Origin: Streptomyces antibioticus
GTDB taxonomy: Bacteria; Actinomycetota; Actinomycetes; Streptomycetales; Streptomycetaceae
Assembly (NCBI RefSeq): GCF_001514065.1
Contig: NZ_KQ948425.1
Location: 748,519 to 812,518 of the forward strand
DNA length: 64,000 nt
Direction: 5' to 3'
The notes below the pieces were generated by a model, which did no database searches, was not told where the DNA came from, and worked only from the letters and a program-made list of their open reading frames with translations. The position numbers and the translations under genes were made by a program. Shown in pieces: positions 44,847 to 53,101 of this stretch. How positions within the stretch are numbered: the first letter of the stretch is position 1; each line of letters opens with the position of its first letter.

Positions 44847-44871
44847 CCGGCGGCCGGAAACGGACCGCCGG
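44847..44871 (+). promoter_or_regulatory. Hairpin in the leader of the AlaRS-like gene
   Basis: Outer stem CCGGCGG (44847-44853) pairs with CCGCCGG (44865-44871); an inner CCG/CGG stem closes a GAAA tetraloop (44857-44860), with one bulged A. It begins 19 nt after the leader-peptide stop and could serve as an attenuator. Confidence 0.5.
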
Positions 44872-44941
44872 TGCAGTGCGCGTACACCTCTCGCTGTTCT
44901 CACGGTCTTTTCCGGTGCCCTGGACCCGAAGGAAGACCGTC

Positions 44942-46114
44942 ATGAACACCGACCGCACCCTGCGCACCTTCACCGACTTCTACGTCGAGCGCGGCCACCA
45001 CCTGATCACCGGCAGCACCCTTGTCCCGCCGCCCTCGGACCCGGTGCTGTTCACCACGTCCGGCATGCATCCGCTCACCCCGTATCTGGAGGGCCGCCCG
45101 CATCCCCGGGGCCGGCGGCTGGTGAACGTGCAGCGCTGTCTGCGCACCACCGACCTGGAGGAGGTCGGCGACCGCACCCATCTGACGGTGTTCGAGATGC
45201 TCGGCTCGTGGTCACTCGGCGACTACGGCCACTCGCAGAGCCTGCGCTGGGGCCACGAACTGCTCCGCGACGGCTTCGGCATCCCGCAGCGGCATCTGTA
45301 CGTCACCGTCTTCGGCGGCGACGACCAGGTCGGCCCGGACACCGAATCGCTGCGCACCTGGGAGGCGCTGGGCGTCCCCGTCGAGCCGACGGTGGAGGAC
45401 AACTGGTGGTCCAACGGCCCCGTCGGCCCGTGCGGCCCCGACTCGGAGATCTTCGTGTGGACCGGCGACACCCCGCCGGAGGGCAGCCCCACCACCGACT
45501 CGCGCTGGGTGGAGGTCTGGAACCACGTCGGCATGCGCTACCGCCGCCACGAGGACGGCAGCCTCACCCCGCTCTCGCAGCAGAACATCGACACGGGCAT
45601 GGGCCTGGAGCGACTGCTGACCGTCCTCCAGGGCCGCGGCTCGGTCTACGAGACGGATCTGTTCGAACCCTGGACGCGGCTGCTCCCGCGGCTGTGGGAC
45701 CTGGACGAGCCGTCGTTCCGCCTGGTCTGCGACCATCTGCGCTCCGGTGTCGTCGTCATCGGTGACGGCGTACGGCCCTCCCCCACCGGGCGCGGCTACG
45801 TCCTGCGCCGGCTCGTCCGCCGCCTTTTGACCACCCTCTGGCAGCAGGACCGCGGCCGCACCCTGTCCGACCTGCCGCGGGAGCTCATCGAGCACACCCT
45901 CGACCACTTCCGCCTGCCGGACGGCACCGACCCCGTGCTCGGCGTCCTCCTGGAGGAAGAGGGCCGCTTCGGCAGGCTCCTCGACCGGGGCCACCGCATC
46001 CTCTCCCGCCCTCAGTACCGAGGGCGGCTGACCGAGGAGGACTACCACTACCTCCACGACACCCACGGTCTGCCGCGCGATCTCGTCGTCGGCCTGCGGA
46101 GTCTCCAGCGATGA
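44942..46114 (+). CDS. Free-standing alanyl-tRNA synthetase catalytic-core paralogue
   Basis: 390 residues. It aligns with the class II aminoacylation part of AlaRS: LVPPPSDPVLFTTSGMHPLTPYL, VQRCLRTTDLEEVGDRTHLTVFEMLGSWSLGDY (motif 2 region), GPVGPCGPDSEIFVW, WNHVGMRY...LTPLSQQNIDTGMGLERLLTVLQG (motif 3), then YVLRRLVRRLL and the DTHGLPRDL segment where the core ends. The editing and C-Ala domains of full AlaRS (about 880 residues) are absent. It may activate alanine for something other than tRNA, or charge a minihelix-like substrate. ATG 44942 follows GAAGGAAG. Leader peptide and hairpin lie upstream; a hemerythrin gene follows. Confidence 0.88.
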   Translation: MNTDRTLRTFTDFYVERGHHLITGSTLVPPPSDPVLFTTSGMHPLTPYLEGRPHPRGRRLVNVQRCLRTTDLEEVGDRTHLTVFEMLGSWSLGDYGHSQSLRWGHELLRDGFGIPQRHLYVTVFGGDDQVGPDTESLRTWEALGVPVEPTVEDNWWSNGPVGPCGPDSEIFVWTGDTPPEGSPTTDSRWVEVWNHVGMRYRRHEDGSLTPLSQQNIDTGMGLERLLTVLQGRGSVYETDLFEPWTRLLPRLWDLDEPSFRLVCDHLRSGVVVIGDGVRPSPTGRGYVLRRLVRRLLTTLWQQDRGRTLSDLPRELIEHTLDHFRLPDGTDPVLGVLLEEEGRFGRLLDRGHRILSRPQYRGRLTEEDYHYLHDTHGLPRDLVVGLRSLQR

Positions 46115-46234
46115 GCCGCCGCACATGATCGAGACCGGGCCGCCCGGCCGGGTTACCCCTCGGGCGGCCGGGGCACTCGGGGGCCGCGGCGGCTCCCCTC
46201 CCGGAGTCGCCCGATCCTGTCGGAGGTGGAGAGC

Positions 46235-46798
46235 ATGGGGCACGGCGGAAACGTGATCGACGAGCTGGTCGCCGATCACCGCGAGGTCGAGGAGTTCTTC
46301 GGTCAGATCGAGGCGCTGCCTCCCGGTGACAAGGGCCGCAAGGTCCATGCCGACCAGGCCACCATCGAGCTGGTCCGGCACTCGGTCGCCGAGGAGGAGT
46401 ACCTGTATCCCGCCGTGCGGGAGCACCTGGCGAACGGCAACACCCTCGCCGACCGGGAGATCGAGGACCACGCGAAGGCCGAGCAGCTCATGAAGGACCT
46501 GGAGTCCCGTGAGGCCGACGACCCGGAGTTCGACCGGATCGTCGGCGAGCTGATGGCCGAGGTGCGCGCGCACATCGCCGACGAGGAGGAGAACCTGCTC
46601 CCCCAGCTCCGCGCGGTCTGCCCGCCGGAGCGCCTGGACGAGCTGGGCGACAAGATCCGCAAGGCCAAGAAGCTCGCGCCGACCCGCCCGCACCCGTCCA
46701 CCCCGAGCGAGCCGCCGGCGAACAAGCTGCTCGCGCCCGGCCTGGGCCTGGTCGACCGGATGCGCGACGCGCTGACGGGCCGCGGCAAGGAGGACTGA
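46235..46798 (+). CDS. Hemerythrin-domain protein
   Basis: 187 residues from ATG 46235, with GGAGG 8 nt upstream. The hemerythrin-like four-helix bundle (about 8-140) shows the metal-ligand pattern: VADHREVEEFF, LVRHSVAEEEYLYPAV, IEDHAKAEQLM and VRAHIADEEENLLPQL. The C-terminal 45 residues are basic and proline-rich. Proteins of this type bind a di-iron centre and respond to O2, NO or redox stress. It lies between the two aminoacyl-tRNA-synthetase genes; whether it shares a transcript with the AlaRS-like gene (120-bp gap) is uncertain. Confidence 0.88.
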   Translation: MGHGGNVIDELVADHREVEEFFGQIEALPPGDKGRKVHADQATIELVRHSVAEEEYLYPAVREHLANGNTLADREIEDHAKAEQLMKDLESREADDPEFDRIVGELMAEVRAHIADEEENLLPQLRAVCPPERLDELGDKIRKAKKLAPTRPHPSTPSEPPANKLLAPGLGLVDRMRDALTGRGKED

Positions 46799-46817
46799 CC
46801 CGGGCCCTCCACAGGTG

Positions 46818-48341
46818 TCAGCGGTGTTCCCGGAGGCGGCCGAAGAGCGGTGCCGCCTCCGGGAGGGCGCGGCCGGCCGGGGCCACCTGGCGGGCGATGC
46901 GTTCCGCCGCGCCCGGCACGAAGGGCCGTAGTTCGTCGGCCAGCACCCGGCATGCCGTGACCAGCGCGGCGAGGACCGCGTCGAGGCGTTCGGCCGCGCC
47001 GGCGTTGCCCTGGCGCTCCGCCCGGGCCAGTTCCCAGGGGCGGGTGGCGTCGATGCAGCGGTCGGCCTCCTCCACGATGTCCCAGGCGGCGTCGACGGCC
47101 CGCCGGAAATCGAAGCCGTCGAGCGCCGCGTCGATCCGCCCGGGCGCCGCCCGGCACACGTCGAGCAGCGGCGTCACCGCGAACCGGTCGGTGCCGAGCG
47201 CCGGCACGGTCCCGGCGCGGTACCGGTGGACCATGGTCACGATCCGGTGGACCAGGTTCCCCAGTCCCCCGGCGAAGTCGGCGTCGGCACGGGCGATCAG
47301 CCGCTCCTCGGTGAAGTCGGCGTCCCCGACCCGGGGGACGTCACGCAGCAGCCACCAGCGCACCGCGTCCGTGCCGTAGGCGGCGGTCAGGGCGACGGGG
47401 TCGACAGTGGTCCCGTTCCCGGACTTGCTGATCTTCCGGCCGCCGACCGTCAGATAGTCGTGGACGAGGATGTCGGTCGGCAGCGGCAGGCCCGCCGACA
47501 GCAGCATGGCCGGCCAGTAGACGGCGTGGAAGCGTACGACGCCTTTGCCGACGAGATGGACGCGACGGTCCCCGGCGGCCCACCACCGCTCGTAGGCGGG
47601 GTCGTCGGTGCCGTAGCCGAGGCTGGTGACGTAGTTGCCGAGGGCATCCCACCACACGTAGACGACCTGGTCGGGGTCGTCGGGCACGGGGATGCCCCAG
47701 CCGCGGGCGCGGGTGTGGGAGCGGGAGACGGAGAAGTCGTGCAGTCCGCCGTCGATGAGGGCGAGGACCTCGTTGCGGCGGGCGGCGGGCTCGATGCGCA
47801 GCGCGCCACCGGTGATCAGTTCGCGGAGTCGGTCGGCGTGCCGCGAGAGTCTGAAGAACCAGTTCTCCTCGGCGACCCGCTGCGGTGCGGTGCCGTGCTC
47901 AGCGCACCGGCCGTCGACGAGTTCCTCCGGGGTGTAGAACTGTTCGCAGCCGACGCAGTACAGCCCCTCGTACGCCTTCCGGTAGAGGTCCCCGGCCGCC
48001 GCGCACCGGCGCCACAGACGTTCCACTCCGGCCCGGTGCCGAGGGTCGCTGCTGGTACGGATGAAGTCGTCGAGGGACAGGGCGAGCGGGTCGCGCAGGG
48101 CGGCGAACGCGTCGGCGTTGCGGTCCACCAGGGTCCGCACGTCCACGCCCGCCGCCTCCGCGGCCAGCACGTTCTTCAGCGAGTTGTCGTCGGTGCCGCT
48201 CAACAGACGGACGTCGTCGCCCCGTTGGCGGCGATGCCGGGCCAGGGTGTCCGCCTGGACCAGCTCCAGGGCGAAGCCCAGATGCGGGCGGGCGTTGACG
48301 TACGGGATGGTCGTGGTGATGTAGTGGCGTGGTGTGGTCAT
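46818..48341 (-). CDS. metG: Methionyl-tRNA synthetase (divergent copy)
   Basis: 507 residues, class I. The HIGH-like motif is ARPHLGFAL (about 17-25) and the KMSKS-like motif is RKISKSGNG (about 302-310). The connective peptide keeps YCVGCEQFYTPEELVDGRCAEHG, part of a zinc knuckle. The C-terminal helix bundle (FAGGLGNLVHRIVTMVHRY) is the anticodon-binding domain, with no C-terminal tRNA-binding extension. HLGF instead of HLGH suggests a specialised paralogue; a house-keeping metG elsewhere in the genome is expected but not visible. A Met-Met leader peptide and a 10-bp-stem hairpin lie upstream. Convergent with the hemerythrin gene, 19 bp apart. Confidence 0.9.
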   Translation of the reverse strand: MTTPRHYITTTIPYVNARPHLGFALELVQADTLARHRRQRGDDVRLLSGTDDNSLKNVLAAEAAGVDVRTLVDRNADAFAALRDPLALSLDDFIRTSSDPRHRAGVERLWRRCAAAGDLYRKAYEGLYCVGCEQFYTPEELVDGRCAEHGTAPQRVAEENWFFRLSRHADRLRELITGGALRIEPAARRNEVLALIDGGLHDFSVSRSHTRARGWGIPVPDDPDQVVYVWWDALGNYVTSLGYGTDDPAYERWWAAGDRRVHLVGKGVVRFHAVYWPAMLLSAGLPLPTDILVHDYLTVGGRKISKSGNGTTVDPVALTAAYGTDAVRWWLLRDVPRVGDADFTEERLIARADADFAGGLGNLVHRIVTMVHRYRAGTVPALGTDRFAVTPLLDVCRAAPGRIDAALDGFDFRRAVDAAWDIVEEADRCIDATRPWELARAERQGNAGAAERLDAVLAALVTACRVLADELRPFVPGAAERIARQVAPAGRALPEAAPLFGRLREHR

Positions 48342-48382
48342 CGGTCCTCCCGCCGGTACCGGGACCTGTCCGCACCACGCGT

Positions 48383-48405
48383 CGAGGCCCCGTCCCGGGG
48401 CCTCG
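48383..48405 (-). promoter_or_regulatory. Hairpin in the leader of the MetRS gene
   Basis: Perfect 10-bp stem, CGAGGCCCCG (48383-48392) with CGGGGCCTCG (48396-48405), 3-nt loop, between the candidate leader peptide and the MetRS start. ACGCGT copies on both sides (48377 and 48414) could give alternative pairings. Candidate attenuator. Confidence 0.5.
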
Positions 48406-48425
48406 GATTCGGTACGCGTCAGCGC

Positions 48426-48479
48426 TCAGCAGCCCCAGTGCGGGGGCATCATCCGGTGCTGAGTCGAAGGCGTGATCAT
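48426..48479 (-). CDS. Met-Met candidate leader peptide upstream of MetRS gene
   Basis: A 17-residue ORF, MITPSTQHRMMPPHWGC, reading in the same direction as the MetRS gene and ending 84 bp before it. It contains two adjacent Met codons besides the start. A TACCCT hexamer ends 7 bp before the ATG, fitting a -10 element of a leaderless transcript. With the hairpin at 48383-48405 this resembles an attenuation leader, parallel to the alanine-rich leader of the AlaRS-like gene. No experimental support is known to me. Confidence 0.45.
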   Translation of the reverse strand: MITPSTQHRMMPPHWGC

Positions 48480-48528
48480 GACGACGAGGGTAGCAACGGC
48501 GCCCGGCGGTGGACATCTGCTTTTCCGG

Positions 48529-48559
48529 CGTCCCCGAGGGTCGATCACCCTCGGGGACG
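48529..48559 (-). terminator. Terminator of the ricin-domain glycosidase gene
   Basis: 13-bp perfect stem, 48529-48541 with 48547-48559, loop of 5 nt, 28 bp beyond the stop codon of the gene ending at 48587. Confidence 0.8.
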
Positions 48560-48586
48560 GCCGGGCGCCGGTGCGCTCCCCCTCCG

Positions 48587-50428
48587 TCAGCTCTTGCCGA
48601 GGAGTCGCCAGATCTGGTTCTTCTTGGTGCTCAGCGCGCTCGCCGGGTCGCAGGTCCACTGGTGGACCGGGGCGCCGGCCGTGGTCGAGACGCCGCTGAC
48701 GTCGACGCACTTGCCGCTGTGCACGGCGACGAGCTGGTAGTCCTTGCCATTGCCGAGTGCGGTGACGGGGTTGAGGGTGAACATCTGGTTCGTGGTGCCG
48801 CTGCACGTCCACTGGATGACGGCGGCACCGTCGGCCGTGGAGGCGCCCGAGACGTCCAGGCACTTACCGCTGAGCTCGTTCACGATGGTGTAGGTGTTCG
48901 CCCGGCCCGCGACCGGCTTGAAGTCGAGCATCTGCTGGTAGCCGCCCTCGCAGAGGTACTGCTGGTACTGCGTGCCGTCGGCGGTGCTGAGGTTGGTGTC
49001 GTCCAGGCACTGACCGCTGTGCTGCACCACCGCGACCGTCGAGACGGTCGTGTCGGACGGGGGCAGCAGCGTGACGGTGTAGCCGTCGGCGGCGTCCGTC
49101 CACGGCACGCTCACCGAGGCCGAGTTGCCGCTGACGGTCAGGGTCTGGTCGGAGACCGTCACCGGACCGGTCACCGCGCCGCCACCGTTGTTCGGTATGC
49201 GCTGGACGACCGCACGCACCCGGCCGTTCTCCACCACCGAGGTGGTGTCGAGGCGGTTGAGGTTGACCGTGACGTTGCCGGTGTTGCCGTTGGTGCCCAG
49301 CAGGATCTTGGCGTTGCGGGCCGTGTTGTCCTTGGTCGCCAGCCCGTCGGTGTTCGTACCGGGCGTCAGGTTCACGATGTTCCCGGTCTGCGAGCCGTAG
49401 TACCGGTAGAGGAACCACTCGCCCTTCGGCAGGTACTGACCGGAACTGTTCTTGGTGAGCAGGTCGGCCGCGTAGTCGTGCAGGCCGGGGCCCCCTCCCC
49501 AGTTGGAACGCAGGCCGTCGGCGCCGGCCCGCTCCAGGCGGCTGATGAACCAGCCGCCGCCCCCGGGGTTCTGCTGCTCGCGTCCGGCGTACTCGTTGAT
49601 CTGGTACGGCCGGGTGTGGGGCAGGCCCGCGGCGGCGAGGGTCGAGTTGGCGTTGTTGACGGCCGTGACGGGGTCGTGCGGGATGGCGTGCCAACTGTAG
49701 ATGTCGGGGGCGACGTTGTTGGTCTTGACGTGGTTCAGGAACGCGGTCCACCAGGAGTTGGAGGAACTGGGCGGGTTGGCGATGCTGGGACCGACGATGA
49801 GCTGGTTGGGGAGCTCGGCCCGGACGCGGGCGTAGAACCGCGACCACATCTGCAGGTACTGGCTCTGGGACCGACCCCAGAAGCCGCTGAGGTCCGGCTC
49901 GTTCCACAGGTCCCACTCCACCGTCATGTTGTTGGCCTTGACGTCGGAGATGAGCTGGTTGACGAAGTTGTCGAACTGCGTCCAACTGCCGTTGTCGCCG
50001 GGAAAGCCCGTGCTGGTGGTGCCGTCGGCGCCCCACAGGTCGTGCGGCAGGATGACGAAGGTGCCGCCGAGCGCCTTGGTGCGCTGGTACTGGGCGAGGG
50101 TGGCGTTCCAGCGGGTCCGGTACTCGGCGAGGCTGGAGGCGTAGCCGCCGCCGTTGAGCTGCGCGCCGCCGGCCCGCTCGAAGCGCCACTTGATGTCTTT
50201 GAAGAAGTGGTCCGGCGGCTGCGTCCCGTCGACGGTCAGCCCGTAGATCATGCCAGAGGCGCGGTAGGTGGGGGCGCCTCCGGCGGTGGCGAAGTCGACG
50301 GTGACGGCGGTGTCCGCGGCCTGGGAGGGGCCGGCGGGGAGCAGGGTCGCGGCCAGTGCGGCCAGCAGGACGGCGAGGGAGGCGGTGGAGCGGCGTCGGG
50401 ATCTGCGGGGCGTGCGGGGCGATGTCAC
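48587..50428 (-). CDS. Secreted clan GH-A-like glycoside hydrolase with ricin (CBM13) domain
   Basis: 613 residues from GTG 50428, with AGGAG 8 nt upstream. A signal peptide with an arginine-rich start ends near PSQAADTA. The catalytic TIM barrel (about 45-390) has Glu177 in DLWNEPDLSGFW (acid/base) and Glu279 in QINEYAGRE (nucleophile candidate), a GH39-like arrangement. A beta-sandwich (about 390-475) and a ricin-type beta-trefoil (about 480-613) follow, with CLDDTNLSTADG, CLDVSGASTADGAAVIQW and CVDVSGVSTTAGAPVHQW repeats. The substrate is a plant or microbial polysaccharide not identifiable here. Ends the LacI/ABC locus; a terminator separates it from the gene upstream. Confidence 0.82.
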   Translation of the reverse strand: MTSPRTPRRSRRRSTASLAVLLAALAATLLPAGPSQAADTAVTVDFATAGGAPTYRASGMIYGLTVDGTQPPDHFFKDIKWRFERAGGAQLNGGGYASSLAEYRTRWNATLAQYQRTKALGGTFVILPHDLWGADGTTSTGFPGDNGSWTQFDNFVNQLISDVKANNMTVEWDLWNEPDLSGFWGRSQSQYLQMWSRFYARVRAELPNQLIVGPSIANPPSSSNSWWTAFLNHVKTNNVAPDIYSWHAIPHDPVTAVNNANSTLAAAGLPHTRPYQINEYAGREQQNPGGGGWFISRLERAGADGLRSNWGGGPGLHDYAADLLTKNSSGQYLPKGEWFLYRYYGSQTGNIVNLTPGTNTDGLATKDNTARNAKILLGTNGNTGNVTVNLNRLDTTSVVENGRVRAVVQRIPNNGGGAVTGPVTVSDQTLTVSGNSASVSVPWTDAADGYTVTLLPPSDTTVSTVAVVQHSGQCLDDTNLSTADGTQYQQYLCEGGYQQMLDFKPVAGRANTYTIVNELSGKCLDVSGASTADGAAVIQWTCSGTTNQMFTLNPVTALGNGKDYQLVAVHSGKCVDVSGVSTTAGAPVHQWTCDPASALSTKKNQIWRLLGKS

Positions 50429-50456
50429 GGTGCGGCTCCTGCAGGGGTGGGGTGGG

Positions 50457-50480
50457 CCCCGGGCCCGGTCGGGCCCGGGG
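50457..50480 (-). terminator. Terminator of the ABC/MGH1 operon
   Basis: 10-bp perfect GC stem (50457-50466 with 50471-50480), 4-nt loop, located 20 bp beyond the stop of the MGH1-like gene. Confidence 0.75.
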
Positions 50481-50499
50481 TGGTGCAGGAGGCGGCCGG

Positions 50500-52230
50500 T
50501 CAGCGGCCGTCTCGGTGGGCGTGCGCCTCGGCCAGCAGGAGATAGCTGGCGGCGGTCCAGGTGTAGGCGCGGTCGCGCAGACCCGTTCCGGTGACGGCGT
50601 CGAAGTTCTCGGCGAAGCCGTGCGTCTCGCACAGGGTCCGGAAGCGGGCGCTGATGTCGTCGGCGAGCCGGTGGTGGCCGGCCCGGCGCAGGCCGTCCTC
50701 GATGAGGATCGTGGCCGGGGCCCAGATGGGGCCGCGCCAGTAGCCGTCGGCGAGGTAGTGCGGGGAGGTGGTCAGTTCGGTGGCCAGGCCGTACGGCGTG
50801 AGGTGGGCCTTGATGTGGTCGGCCAGCGTGCTGCCGACCTCGGCGGGCAGATGCTCGCCCAGCACGACGGGCATCAGGTCGAGAAGGCTGGAGGTGCTCC
50901 AGGTGTCCCCGGTGGCGACTCCCCGGGCGACGAAGCGGTCGCCGGTCCAGAGCTGGTCGAGGAGCGTGGCCTGCATCGCCTCGGCCGTTCGCGTCCACCG
51001 GTGTGCGTCGTCCCGATGGCCCAACTCTCCGGCGAGCGCGGCGAGTTCATGCATCTGGAGGATCAGGAAGGCGGCCAGGTCCGCGGTGACGACCACCCGC
51101 TCGGAGTCGAAGGTGGTGGCGTTGTCCCAGCCGCTGTCGTTGCCGTGCTGGTAGTAGGGCAGTTCGGCGTCGGGAGCGCGGCGAGCGGTGAGCCAGAAGT
51201 GGGTCCAGCGCTCCAATCGCGCGTACACCTCGGCCAGTTCGGCCTGGCTCGGCGGCGTCGGCAACCGGCGGCGCAGCCGGCCGAAGGCCCAGCCGTGGAT
51301 GGGCGGTTTGACGAAGTTGTGCAGCACCTCGGAGTGGGTGACCGAGTCGGGCAGGGCTCCGCTCGCGTCCTGGTGGTCGAAGGGCAGCTGGAACTGGTCG
51401 AGGCCGAGCTCGGGACAACCCGGCGCCAGGGCCAGGGCGTTGAAGCAGTGGTCCCAGCTCCAGACCTTGTCCATCCAGTGCTTGGACATCAGCACCCCGG
51501 GCCGGGTGACGAGTCCCGCCGGCCGGACGGTCGCCGACCAGACGACGTACGCGGCGAGTTCGGCGGCGGGAGTGTCGGCCGAGCGCCAGGGAGCCACGGC
51601 GTCCACGAAGTCCGCGAAGGCACCCCGCGCGGACTCCACAACGTCGTCGAACGTCGCCGAGGACGCGTACGGCGGACGGGCGGTGTCCAGTTCCTCGATC
51701 GCGATCTCCCAGCCGCCGCCCGCCTCCGCCGTGACAGCGAGACCCCGGTCGGTGCTGCCCAGGGTCTGGTCGCCGGGTGTGGCGGTGATGGCGCCGGACA
51801 GCAGGGTGACGCGGTAGCGGCGTCCGGTCTCGTACGACGTGAACACGTGCGCGTCCGCCGCCGGGTCGTGGAAGAAGTACGTGCCGCTGAACGGGGTCAG
51901 GGCCCGCGCCGCGGCGAACACCCCGATGCCCAGGCCGGTTCCCCGCAGCCGTACGGTGTCCGGCGACTCGTAGGCGAGATCGACGCGGCCCGGCTGCGCG
52001 CTCCAGGTGAGCAGTCCCGGTGTCCCCTGCCGGTCGGTCTCCGCCCGTTCGCCCTCGGACAGGGGGACCAGGCGCAGGACGGCGTGCATGCCGTTCTGGT
52101 GCGAGACGAGATGGAGGTCGTCGGCGTACGTCTTCTCCGCCACCACGGGCGAGACGTCGAACCACGAGCCGTAGGTGCTGAACGGGATGTCGGAGAGGGA
52201 GAAGGCCGGGCCGGTTCGGGCGACGGTCAT
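50500..52230 (-). CDS. MGH1-like / GH63-type glycosidase
   Basis: 576 residues, no signal peptide, so intracellular. The N-terminal 200 residues are beta-rich; the rest is an (alpha/alpha) barrel with SKHWMDKVWSWDHCFNALAL, YYQHGNDSGWDNATTFD, DGYWRGPIWAPATILIEDGL and NFDAVTGTGLRDRAYTWTAASYLLL, the signature set of mannosylglycerate-hydrolase/GH63-like proteins. It probably breaks down the oligosaccharide imported by the ABC transporter whose permease gene ends 61 bp upstream. Start ATG 52230 has a poor ribosome site. Confidence 0.85.
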   Translation of the reverse strand: MTVARTGPAFSLSDIPFSTYGSWFDVSPVVAEKTYADDLHLVSHQNGMHAVLRLVPLSEGERAETDRQGTPGLLTWSAQPGRVDLAYESPDTVRLRGTGLGIGVFAAARALTPFSGTYFFHDPAADAHVFTSYETGRRYRVTLLSGAITATPGDQTLGSTDRGLAVTAEAGGGWEIAIEELDTARPPYASSATFDDVVESARGAFADFVDAVAPWRSADTPAAELAAYVVWSATVRPAGLVTRPGVLMSKHWMDKVWSWDHCFNALALAPGCPELGLDQFQLPFDHQDASGALPDSVTHSEVLHNFVKPPIHGWAFGRLRRRLPTPPSQAELAEVYARLERWTHFWLTARRAPDAELPYYQHGNDSGWDNATTFDSERVVVTADLAAFLILQMHELAALAGELGHRDDAHRWTRTAEAMQATLLDQLWTGDRFVARGVATGDTWSTSSLLDLMPVVLGEHLPAEVGSTLADHIKAHLTPYGLATELTTSPHYLADGYWRGPIWAPATILIEDGLRRAGHHRLADDISARFRTLCETHGFAENFDAVTGTGLRDRAYTWTAASYLLLAEAHAHRDGR

Positions 52231-52291
52231 GAAGGGGCTACTCGTTTCTTCAGCGAGGGCGTTTCTTCGGCAAGGGGCTGCGGAGGTCGCT

Positions 52292-53101
52292 TCAGTCCTT
52301 GACGGCACCGGCGGTGACGCCTGCGGCGACATAGCGCTGGGCGAGGACGAGGATGACCGCGGCGGGCAGGGAGGCCACGACGGCGGTGGCCATGATGGCG
52401 TTCCACTCCTGGTTGTTGTTGCCGATGTAGTGGTAGATGCCGAGCGTGATCGGTTCGTGGGCACCGCCGTTGACGAGCGTGCTGGCGAGGACGAAGTCGG
52501 ACCAGGACCACAGGAACGCGAACAGCGACACGGTGACGACGGCGTTGCGGCTCATCGGCAGCACGACGGACCAGAAGGTGCGCAGCGGTCCGGCGCCGTC
52601 GGTCCGGGCGGCCTGGAGGAGTTCACCGGGGATGCCGGACATGAACGCGGTGAAGATGAGCACCGCGAAGGGCACGGCCAGCGTGGAGTCGGCGACGATC
52701 AGGCCGGGGACGGACTGGAGCATGTCGAGCTGGAGGTAGATGGCGTAGAAGCCCATCGCCATGATGATGCCGGGGATCATCTGGGCGGCCAGCAGCAGGA
52801 AGCTCAGGACGCCGCCGCCGCGCGGGCGCAGCTTGGCCAGGGCGTAGCCGGCGGGTGCGGCCAGGGCCACGGTAAGCAGGACGGTGCCGAGGCCGACGAC
52901 GAGGCTGGTGCCGAGGTAGGGCAACTGCTCGTCGAGGACGGTGCGGTAGCCAGCCAGGGTGCCGTGGACCGGGAACAGGTCGGGTGGGCTCTTGCGCATG
53001 TCCTGGTCGCGGGTGAAGGACACGTTGACCATCCAGTAGACCGGGAAGAGCATGATCCCGGTCAGCAGCACCCCGAGGGCCGTCTTGCCTCGTTTCCTCA
53101 T
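52292..53101 (-). CDS. Carbohydrate ABC transporter permease (MalG type)
   Basis: 269 residues with six membrane segments and the EAA loop ELLQAARTDGAGPLRTFWSVVLP (about 165-187), the coupling site for the ATPase. The N-terminal segment TALGVLLTGIMLFPVYWMVNVSF is typical of MalG-like subunits. It overlaps the MalF-type gene by 4 bp (ATGA), so both are translated together. Part of the binding protein-permease-permease-glycosidase operon 55319-50500. Confidence 0.93.
   Translation of the reverse strand: MRKRGKTALGVLLTGIMLFPVYWMVNVSFTRDQDMRKSPPDLFPVHGTLAGYRTVLDEQLPYLGTSLVVGLGTVLLTVALAAPAGYALAKLRPRGGGVLSFLLLAAQMIPGIIMAMGFYAIYLQLDMLQSVPGLIVADSTLAVPFAVLIFTAFMSGIPGELLQAARTDGAGPLRTFWSVVLPMSRNAVVTVSLFAFLWSWSDFVLASTLVNGGAHEPITLGIYHYIGNNNQEWNAIMATAVVASLPAAVILVLAQRYVAAGVTAGAVKD

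Noticed and set aside
44757-44941. A T-box riboswitch before the AlaRS-like gene
   Set aside because: No T-box consensus (AGGGTGGNACCGCG-like antiterminator bulge) or specifier stem could be found. The alanine-rich ORF with a hairpin explains the region better.
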